From positions 76,664,660-76,728,659 of the forward strand of contig NC_092810.1 of the NCBI RefSeq assembly GCF_040954645.1: DNA of 64,000 nucleotides. The letters run 5' to 3'. A program made the position numbers and the translations under genes. This DNA is from Diabrotica undecimpunctata. Lineage: Eukaryota; Arthropoda; Insecta; Coleoptera; Chrysomelidae. Below the pieces are notes generated by a model that worked only from the letters and a program-made list of their open reading frames with translations, did no database searches and was not told where the DNA came from. Positions 10,586 through 19,300 of the stretch are shown in pieces (the first letter of the stretch is position 1; every line of letters starts with the position of its first letter).

Positions 10586-10810
10586 ACTTTCTGCACTGAG
10601 CACATCCATATTAATTTTATAGTTCTACCATTGACTGTGGGTTCAACTGAACTACTTGGATTACACACTATTTATATACTTTGCTTTCAATTTTAATTTT
10701 TAATTTTAGTATTTTAATTACATAGTCAGATTTCTTCCTTTCTACATTACAGATAGTGTTTGGTAGACCATTTTATTGTAGTCAACTACCCACTGTCTAA
10801 TATATTGTTT

Positions 10811-11451
10811 AGTCTTTTTCTTGCATTCTTACTTTACGTCTACTTCAGTTGCTCTACTTCAACACCCTAATTATTATAGACAGGTTTAAGTGTGAGATCT
10901 GGATTATTCAATCTACTTAAAAAATATTCTATATAATTTCATATATCATCAGTGACCTCCTATAGTAGTGTCAGTTGGATTTTTGGTCAATACTTAGTTT
11001 CATAGAATTTTTAAAAGGTGCAGATCACATATCTATGATTGTGACTGCTCATCCAAGCTGTCATTTGTCACATGTCACCCCAACATTTCCGTTAGATCGG
11101 GAACCATTCTGTCTCCGGCTTCGGCACGCAATGTAGCTTTTCTTTAATAATTTTAAAGTGTTTGTTTGTCCTTTTGTAGTGTAGTGTAATGTACAATTAT
11201 ATGTTTATGACATTTTGTTCTTGTCAGATAGGCCACAATTGACGAAGTAAATCTATAAACGTTAATCACATAAAAACTCTTTATCAACCATAAACTTCGA
11301 GTTTTTATCGAAGTTAATCAATTTCTTTAGTTATAAAAAAACGTTTGTTGGCTTATTTCAGATGCCCCTGAAGATGATCTAGGGATCGAAAGTACTTGGG
11401 CAAGATTAAATTAAACTGTGCTCGATATATGCCTTTTATTTGATCAAAGTT
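10811..11451 (+). repeat. PLE pseudo-LTR, right inverted copy
   Basis: Partner of 8787-9430 in reverse orientation. The stretch from 10586 to 10810 between ORF and repeat is AT-rich 3' sequence without a recognised feature. Confidence 0.85.
11361..11402 (+). ncRNA. Hammerhead ribozyme core (AGUACU family), right arm
   Basis: CTGAAGA at 11368-11374, stem II GATC/GATC, GAAA, then the 6-base palindrome AGTACT and cleavage residue T. Stem I is a clean 5 bp, TGCCC/GGGCA. The palindromic stem III has no loop, so a two-molecule ribozyme is the natural reading. Confidence 0.8.
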
Positions 11452-11463
11452 TATTAAAGAAGT

Positions 11464-11640
11464 TCTTAAAATTTTTGCGGGTCACCGCCTTTTCTGTAAA
11501 TGGAGTGAATATTGTTATCCATTTAATTTTTTTCCTCAGTTAAATAATTCCTGCTGGTATTTGGTCTAAGGTTACTTCTTTTCCCCATTCAAGCTGTTTC
11601 ATAGCTAATTCTACTTCCTCTTTATAGTGCCCTGTTTACC
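11464..11640 (-). pseudogene. LINE RT fragment
   Basis: The minus strand reads EEVELAMKQLEWGKEVTLDQIPAGII, resembling the RT segment before the palm where LINEs have a G-K..G-DxIP pattern. One stop follows. It was the target of the second PLE insertion. Confidence 0.55.
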
Positions 11641-11759
11641 TGTTTTGGTAATTTCGAACTATTTCATCTCTTATAACATAAAACAGTTGTTTCAGATATC
11701 TTTATCGCGTTTCCTTTTTTTATGGATGAATATGCTGCCGTTTTCATCTTCTAGTATTT

Positions 11760-12125
11760 CATATGGAGCTACACGATTAACAATTCCAAATCAAGAAAAC
11801 ACAAATAACACTCCGAATTATATTATACAACTAATAGTCGAGAAATGAAGAGCAAGAGGTAGATGGCCAAGAAGCCGAAATCCTAATGACGAACACAAAT
11901 ATAATCGACTAATCAGACAATTAAGATCAGCGCTACATGATGCACGTAATGCCATATTTGAACACGACATTAGTACATTGTCTAAAGAAGATCATTCAGT
12001 ATGGATAGCAACAAAAACACTTAAAGAGACCTGAACAACACAACCCACCAATTAAGAAAGATGACGTTAGTTGAGGAAGATCAGACCAGGAAAAAATGTC
12101 AAAATTTTCAGAATACCAGATAATA
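11760..12125 (+). pseudogene. Jockey-type LINE ORF2 linker fragment
   Basis: The + strand encodes RWPRSRNPNDEHKYNRLI, then LHDARNAIFEHDISTLS and HSVWIATKTLK. This resembles the stretch between endonuclease and RT in Jockey-clade ORF2. A stop follows at about 12032. Endonuclease and RT cores are both missing. Confidence 0.7.
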
Positions 12126-12769
12126 ATAATCAAGCAATAGAACACTGAAAACTTTTGTTTTTAACTGTACACGTGTGAATGACTTACCATTTTCTAAATA
12201 ACATTTAATATTGCACTTTTTATTGTATTTTTTTCATCTTTCAAGATAATTCTTATAGGGATATATTTATTTATAACATGTGGTCTTATGGTCTTATTAC
12301 AGCTTTAAGATTATACGACCTAAATATATCTTGTACCGCACTGCTAATTGAAAATTATGTTTGTAATGCGATAAGAGGTCCGGATATACGAGACACCAGT
12401 GACTCATGCCGCACTGATAAAAATCCGACAGGAATCTGCATTTCTATAAAAAAAAATAGATTAATTTGTTTTGAGTATTAATTTAGTTTAGGTCGAACAA
12501 GAGTTGCACTAAAAGATTTTTCAAAATATAGAATGTAAACCATATTTCCAATGCTTTGTGAAAGAGAACCAGTTTATAATATTCCGGACGACGTAAAAAC
12601 ACCTTATTTTAGAATATTGGTCGATGAATTGAAATCATTGTTCAAGAAACGAATTATTCATGTGCAGATGTTTTACTATAAAAACATCTGCACATGTAAA
12701 ACCAAAATCTCGATTAAAAAAGTTGCAACCAGTTACTCACGATGAAACTTAACCCCATTATTGATTTTA
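12126..12769. other. No confident feature
   Basis: AT-rich spacer. Short ORFs at 12278 and 12551 (the latter with EPVYNIPDDVKTPYFRILVD) were not assigned to any family. The second could be part of the piggyBac relic that follows. Confidence 0.4.
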
Positions 12770-13335
12770 CAAGTGATTCAATGGGTCGACAAAAGACCAG
12801 TTTTAATCCTTACTGCTTTTAAATATAACAGTTGTATCTTGGTTTAATCAAATAAAAAGAAAAATTATACACAAGTACTAAACCCACAAACTATTCTCGA
12901 TTATAACTTGGTGAAAAAGAGTGTTGATTTTAGTGATCAAGTGGCTTCTTACCAAAGCCCAATACGCAAAATTTTGAAGTGTTACCGGAAAGTGGCATTG
13001 GAATTAATATTTAATATCGCAGTAGTCAATGCTTAGTTGCTAAATAATAGAAAACGTAAAAAAAGCGACAACCTATTCTTGAGTTCAGACTGGAGTTCGC
13101 GAAGGCATTTGCAAATAAAGAAATGTTGTAACCCTCACGACCAGTTACACCCAAATATACCATCTCAGGCAAAGCGATGTAGATAATACAAAGAGAAGAA
13201 AGTGTACAAGATGTTACAAAATGTTAAGAAGAAGCATGACTAGTAGAAAGGTCGATAGAAGAGTTAAAACATACTCTGAAGAATGTGATGGCAAAACTGC
13301 AATATGTCTAGTGTGCTTCAATGAAGCACATTAAA
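12770..13335 (+). pseudogene. piggyBac-type transposase C-terminal relic
   Basis: Broken frames on the + strand read VDFSDQVASYQSPIRKILK, ALELIFNIAVVNA and a Cys-rich tail ending CDGKTAICLVCFNEAH. This matches the end of PGBD4-like transposases, including the zinc-binding tail. Several stops and frameshifts are present. It is followed 150 bp later by an N-terminal piggyBac piece, so the two are in the wrong order for one gene. Confidence 0.75.
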
Positions 13336-13490
13336 AAACAATTTTACTTATACAGGAACTATTATTGAGTAAAAGCGTATTGTGCCTCAAGTGGCCTTAT
13401 AGTATTGGAAGTCGTAAGTTGATAGTTTCTACTAGAACGTTTTTATTGTTAATTACCTCCGTAAAAGTGAGTTATAGTATTTATAAAAAA

Positions 13491-13860
13491 ATGGATGTAA
13501 ATAATATGCCTTCGACATCTAAAAAAGCTAGATGTGAACATAAACATAGATTAACCACTGCTGAATTACAATCATTGTTAGAAGCATCTGGCGAGGACGA
13601 TGTAGATTAAATGAATGGTGGAAGTGACTCTGATTGACTCTGGCGAAATATTTGCACAAAGTCGTTCAGAAAAATCGAGGATTGCGTTTTGGAAACAGAC
13701 AACACGAACAGAATTTAAGACTTTTCTCGGGCTTATGTTCCATATGGGGACAATTAAGATGAACCGCCTGAAGGGCTACTGGAAAAGTATGGGTAACTTC
13801 TATAATAGTGTTGACTTGACTAGACAATTGCTCATATCTCATATTAAGAAATAACCGAAT
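13491..13860 (+). pseudogene. piggyBac-type transposase N-terminal relic
   Basis: Starts at an ATG with MDVNNMPSTSKKARCEHKHR, then LTTAELQSLLEASGEDD, the acidic leader typical of piggyBac proteins. After a stop and frameshift it reads FWKQTTRTEFKTFLGLMFHM and IKMNRLKGYW, part of the PGBD4-like transposase domain. The catalytic core is missing. Confidence 0.75.
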
Positions 13861-13967
13861 AGACAATCCTCACTTGTCAAAAAAACTAAAAAAACGTGAA
13901 GTGGTCAGTATTTACAGTCCTGAAGGAATATGTGTGACCAAGTGCAGAGATAAAAGAGACAATATAC

Positions 13968-14483
13968 ATGATATATTCAGAATTTGGTTATCAGTTGGTT
14001 AGAACTAGGTCAAGAAGAGGATTGGTATCTGAGGAACTTAATAAGCTTATTAAATTATACAAACAGAACAATATCCCGGTTAAGATTGCTATCAATAATG
14101 CTAAGACTGTCAGGAACTTGTTTTCTAAAATTGAAACACCTCTTTCCTTTTTAGAACAAGTGAATGTAGTCTATCACATACCCTGTTCTGAATGTGATGC
14201 ATGTTATATTGGTCAGACGGGCCGTTCCCTTAAAGGACGCCTTACTTTACATCGTAGTGACATTAAACTATCTAAACATACCTGTGCCCTTGTACAACAT
14301 GCAATCAACACCAAACATACTGTGAATTTTGATGATGTTAGAATTCTCTGTAGAGAACGTAACCTTAATAAGAGACAGTTTATGGAGATGTGTCATATTT
14401 TGAAACAAACTAATGCATTAAATAAGAGAATTGATATCAGCAACTTAAGCCAAATTTACCATGCACTAATACTACAAAATTGA
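13968..14483 (+). pseudogene. PLE GIY-YIG fragment, third family
   Basis: The ORF encodes VYHIPCSECDACYIGQTGRS (about residue 65) and continues through KHTCALVQHAINTKH to a stop, the C-terminal endonuclease of a PLE. No RT is present upstream. A pseudo-LTR with a hammerhead core follows in the same orientation. Confidence 0.85.
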
Positions 14484-14499
14484 TTCTTCCATATTCTAC

Positions 14500-15096
14500 T
14501 TTTAATTATTGGTTTCTTCTTCAGTTTCTTTTATTATATCATAACCTTTATGTTGGCATCTACAAAACTTTTCCTTTAATCTCACCAGCTGATTGTCAGT
14601 TCTGACATTCGAGCTTTCAAAGACTTCATTTTGCATGATATGGTCATAACAGTCAATAACCCTAACCGTGCCGTTGTTAATATAACATTTCAAAATTGAC
14701 AAATACATTTTTTGATAGATTTTATAATCAATCAATGTTGTCAAAAGTTAAATTAAAAAATTAATATAAAATTACGTAAATTGGGAATCTTCCGGCGTTC
14801 TGTGTTTATGTGTTTTCTTTGCTGATGTATTTATTAGATTAATTTTTGATGTTTGCCTTTTTGATGTTTCTTCACATTAATACCATTTTAACGCTACAGA
14901 TCATTTAAAGGTAAGATCATTTACTTAATTGTTTCTCATATTAGATGTATCGCTAATAACACTCTTTTAGATGAACTGATGATGCTCATTAAACAGTGGG
15001 CGAAACGTCTCCATTAAATAGATAAAGTAGCACAATTCTTGTCTTTTTTATCTCCAAATTGACCGAAAACATCCCATTCACTTACGAGTGCACTTT

Positions 15097-15097
<1 letters not shown>
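14500..15097 (+). repeat. PLE pseudo-LTR
   Basis: The 14680-15097 part is the direct-orientation relative of 1771-2190. It follows the GIY-YIG fragment and ends at a (TA)n tract. Confidence 0.8.
14971..15015 (+). ncRNA. Hammerhead ribozyme core in PLE pseudo-LTR
   Basis: CTGATGA at 14976-14982, stem II GCTCA/TGGGC with a wobble, GAAA at 15002-15005, then ACGT and cleavage residue C. Stem I (GAA/TCC) has one mismatch. Same family as 1862-1901. Confidence 0.75.

Positions 15098-15135
<38 letters not shown>
15098..15135. repeat. (TA)n microsatellite at PLE edge
   Basis: A TA run directly after the pseudo-LTR, in the same relation as at 1709-1770. Confidence 0.95.
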
Positions 15136-15137
<2 letters not shown>

Positions 15138-15310
15138 TAATACTATTACAATAATTAATTATACACTCAACAGGCTTCCAGCTTGAATCGCGTCTATTGC
15201 GCCGAGCTTTTGATATCCTCTTTGATGTCTTCTTCAAGGCTTCCGAGGTCTCAGTATCCCGAGTCTCCAGACACTACTACACTGATAACTAACCAATGTA
15301 TTGCTGCCAC

Positions 15311-15490
15311 TGGAAACAGAGTACGGAAAATCTCTTCAAAAATGATTTTGAAAACACCAGAACCATAGCCATCCGCTACTATAAACCAAGAATTATCCGA
15401 GAAGCCATAGAAATTGGAAAAAAAGGCCAAATTGTCTCAATAAAAGAGATGACGGCATACGGTTACTTTCGACATGGAGACCTTTCATAA
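15311..15490 (+). pseudogene. PLE protein C-terminal fragment
   Basis: Encodes PRIIREAIEIGKKGQ, matching the segment after GIY-YIG in the PLE at 2-1708 (RVIREAIEIEKH). Too short to be functional. Confidence 0.65.
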
Positions 15491-15629
15491 AGAAAATAAG
15501 CCACGCCAACCTCCACCCAAACCACGTCACCATCGACGGTATAAATTAACCGTCCTCTATTCCCAGTGGTAGCAATGCATTGATTAGTGATCAGTGTAGT
15601 AGTGTCTGGAGGCTCTGGAGACTGAGACC

Positions 15630-15684
15630 TCGGAAGTCCTGAAGAAGACATCAAAGAGGATGTCGAAAGCTCGGCGCAATGGTA
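15630..15684 (+). ncRNA. Hammerhead ribozyme core (AGCU family)
   Basis: CTGAAGA at 15639-15645, stem II GACATC/GATGTC, GAAA at 15665-15668, then the palindrome AGCT and cleavage residue C at 15672. Stem I GTC/GGC is 3 bp with a wobble. Confidence 0.78.
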
Positions 15685-15796
15685 ATCACCGCGGTTCAAA
15701 GCGGAAGAATGTTGAGTTTAATATTAATACTTGTAATAATATAAATCTTAGCTCTAGGTATAATTGTACTAATCGCGGAAATCTTTCGGAACATTT

Positions 15797-15800
<4 letters not shown>

Positions 15801-15856
<56 letters not shown>

Positions 15857-15905
15857 AGAACATCGAGAAAAGGAGTACGACCGTACGACCGAGTATATAT
15901 ATATA

Positions 15906-15994
<89 letters not shown>
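15801..15994. repeat. (TA)n, (GA)n, (TA)n compound microsatellite
   Basis: TA 15801-15832, GA 15833-15856 and TA 15895-15994, with short unique sequence between. The Tyr/Ile ORFs over it are artefacts. Confidence 0.95.
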
Positions 15995-15997
<3 letters not shown>

Positions 15998-16111
15998 GCA
16001 TCAGAAAATTACTAATTTTGTATTAAATTCTTAAGTTTGACACGCAAAGACAATAAAAAAAATCCACTTAGTTATTTATATTTATTATTAATAATTTATT
16101 TATTATTTTAG

Positions 16112-16343
16112 TCATTCCAATGGATGTCACGTGTGTTACAAGCAGTCGACTCAATACATCAAGTTGGTCTTTATTGCTTAGCGTTAGTGCCCCCAAATTA
16201 TCTTCCAAAAACTCCACTTGGGGGAATTCACCTGTCAGAAACCAAGCGAAGATTTATGGACGGCAATTTACATCCAGCTAATGTTCTTATGTGTCCTCAT
16301 ACTTGTGTCACCAACTTACCCAAACCGAGAGAAGTTCATTCAG
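16112..16343 (+). CDS. DIP2: DIP2 exon a
   Basis: The acceptor ...ttttag precedes TCA, and the peptide begins [20 protein letters not shown]. It includes [20 protein letters not shown] and [21 protein letters not shown], the strongly conserved end of the first FAAL-like domain. The donor is G|GTAAAT, ending with one base of a split Asp codon. The ORF that runs past 16343 is intron read-through. Confidence 0.96.
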
Positions 16344-19300
16344 GTAAATATATTTTCTATTGTAGAATTTTATTTGTATTTCCTATTTTTACGCGTAAAA
16401 AGAGTAAAAGTGTTCTTTAAGAAACTTTGAGGAAACTAACATTTAATTTACGAAACCAGCTTTTTGTGTTAATACTAACTAGGGAAAAGGCTAGGAAAAA
16501 ACTTATTAAATAATACAAAAGTTATTTACTATTTCTAGATTATTGTTTGAGTTAATAATATGAAAAACTACATTCACAATATTTTATGTTGTGAACAGTC
16601 ATTTCACAAGTATGTTATGAAGACGTAAAGTTTTGTATGATTTAAATATATTTCATTTTGCAAAAATATTTTAAGAATAGCAACTGAATTGCTATGTTAT
16701 CAGTTGTAACTTAAACATCCTAGTATATAAGATCAAATAATGTAACTCAAATTCAATTTAACAACATTTAACGGGTTTTTACCCAAGTATTTAGTGGCTC
16801 AAAACATGTACGAGTACATCTAGATAACACTGAAGGTGGAATATTAATTCCGAAAACCTTCTGTGATGTAGCCTGTTAGGGTGTTTTAGTTATATACCTT
16901 TTATAAAGGATTTTAAAATAATTTTTTTTTTTCATTACTTCTTCTTTTTTGTCACAAGACTTTATCTGTATGAAATAAATCTCACGTAACTGACTTAGTG
17001 GTTGTATGCCTGTTGTGTTTGTTGTGTTCTGTTTGCAAAAAGGCTTTCTTCTTTTCTTCACATTTTGTCTTCACTTCCTCTCTAGACCATGGTGTTTTCT
17101 TTTTTGATATGTTACTTTCGTTACTTTCCTTTCTCCAAGTGATTCTGTTGCTGCGTTAATTATGTTATTTTTGAGGTTTTCCCAGATTTCCTCGATGTTA
17201 TTGTTTTCTAATATTTTATTCCCAGCGATCTTCTCTGATATTCTTTTTCTGTATAAGTATTTCGTGGATTCCGTATTTAGTCCTTCGATAATGATTTTTG
17301 TTTGCGTTGGCGCTGCTCTCTTGAGAGTGAAGTAACATAAATTACATAAACTAGGCTATGGTCGCTACCTACATCTGTTGGTTATAACATAATCTATCAT
17401 AGATATTTGTTCACGGGTGCTATTGAATATATATTTGTGTTGGTCTTTGTGATCAAAAAATGTGTAGTTTATTCTAAGTTCGTTATTCGTGCAGACGTTT
17501 ATCATCAGTTCTCCATTTTCGTTTTTAACATTCTCGTTATCTTTTTGCGTAATTCCAGGTATTACTTTATTGCCTATGCTAACGTTAAAATCTCCCAATA
17601 TTATCATCCTTAGTAGAAAGGAAATGGGAGGATAGCGGATATGGGGTAGGCATGAGAGCAGTCCGGATACAAGCAAACCGGTTTGTTGCACCTGTCGATT
17701 TGTAAAACCAGTTTGTTGCACCTGTCGATTTTTAAAACCTGTCGATTTGTAAAACCAGTTTGTTGCACCTGTCGATTTGTATCACATGAGAGAATATCGG
17801 ATATGGGGTTGGCATGAGAGCAGTCCGGATACAAGCAAACCGGTTTGTTGCACGTGTCGATTTGTAAAACCAGTTTGTTGCACCTGGGGATTTGTGGCAT
17901 ATAAGAGAATATAAAGTTATGAGGTTGGCATGAGAGCAGTCGGGATACAAGCAAACCGGTTTGTTAAACCTGTCCATTTGTAACAAAAACCAGTTTATTG
18001 CACCTGTCGATTTGTAGCACATGAGAGAATATTGGATATGGGTTGGTATGAGAGCAGTCGGGAGCAAACACCTGCGGGCGTATGTTGTTTTGTGCATATA
18101 GTGTCTTATTAAATGTTGTACCTGTCGTTTTGTGCATATATGGAGTTTATTAAATACTGCACCTGACATTAAGAGGTATTTATCCAATTTATTATATTTC
18201 TATTTTTATATGCAATTGATAATATAAATACTTAGTTTGAGATGGATTCATTATTTCATTTTTAGATACGATCATGCCACTAGCTAAGAAAAACATAAAC
18301 ATTATTAGCAATATTAAGTTAAATCCAAACAAAAGTTTGAATTCAAGTTCTGATTCTTTAGTTTTTTTAGGTGATTTAAGTAAAGTGAAACCAATTGGTT
18401 ACAAAAGATTTGCAAAAAGTGTAAAATTTGTATCACCCCCGATCAGTGTCAAAAACGAACTTGAAAGTGATGACGAGTTAGAAAAACATATGTATTTAGT
18501 TGATAACAACCAAGATGGAAACTCTAGTCAAGAAAATGAAGAAATGGTCAACCAGGAGATTGATACACAAAAACAACCTTGATTGACCATCTGCTATTTC
18601 TGTATTTCATTAATAAAACTATAAATGGAAAAATTGCAGGTGCATAATCCAATTTAAATTGTCATATTTGGCCATGTAAAAAATCTAAAGAAAATCATTT
18701 TTAAAATTTATGCATTCTTCACTTTACTAATATGGATACTTGTATAAAATAATTGCAAACAGGATTATAATTTAAAGTATGTTCTGCCCTTATACAGCAC
18801 ACATGAAGTAAAATAATTAATATTTTGGAAATTTCATTATTTCAGATGCCAAAATGAGTGAAGGTTAACTGGTCTTATATTTAATAATAAAAGTAATCAT
18901 TTGTAGTCAGCAAATGTAAATAACAATAAAAATATATTTTTTAATACTATATATGGATAGGAGTAATTGTATATGTGTGCAAAAATACACAGAAGGGATT
19001 TACATCCTGTAAACCATCTACTCAATAACAAAAATCAGATAAAGGTGTGGTTTAAAAATACACTTTCACCTTTAATTACACATTTTACCAAAAAGTTTAT
19101 AGTGAGAAAATATATTATAAATATATCAATCTTGCTTATTTTTAATTATTATAAGTTATATTTTACAACCATGACATCATCAGTAGGTCAGAAAAACATC
19201 AAAATTCATAATAATATTATTGTGCCTAAGTGTACTGAAAGTTCAAACTCTAGTGTATTTTATGAAAATTGTGATCATGTGATGCTAATTGGCTTTAGAA

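Larger units (their letters stand above)
8761..11451 (+). mobile_element. Second Penelope-like element family with about 0.65-kb inverted ends
   Basis: Segments 8787-9430 and 10811-11451 are reverse complements with minor differences and bracket a degraded PLE ORF. A 12-bp target duplication, tattaaagaagt, flanks it at 8749-8760 and 11452-11463. The interrupted DNA appears to be an older LINE fragment (11464-11640). Confidence 0.88.
15165..15745. repeat. PLE remnant with inverted pseudo-LTR arms (fourth family)
   Basis: 15165-15315 and 15555-15745 are imperfect inverted repeats sharing a block around gcgccgagctttt and one around gtgtctgga. Each arm carries a hammerhead-like core; the left one (15200-15240, minus) has an extra T in the core and CAAA in place of GAAA. 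A PLE C-terminal fragment lies between. Confidence 0.75.

Noticed and set aside
1..16111. Earlier DIP2 exons (first FAAL-like domain, DMAP1-binding domain)
   Set aside because: No open segment matching these conserved parts was found on either strand; only transposon coding traces are visible.
17640..18060. Regular short repeats that might suggest a CRISPR array
   Set aside because: Spacers are not unique, units are nested and unequal, and a mirror copy exists at 24987-25220; this is eukaryotic DNA with transposon arms.
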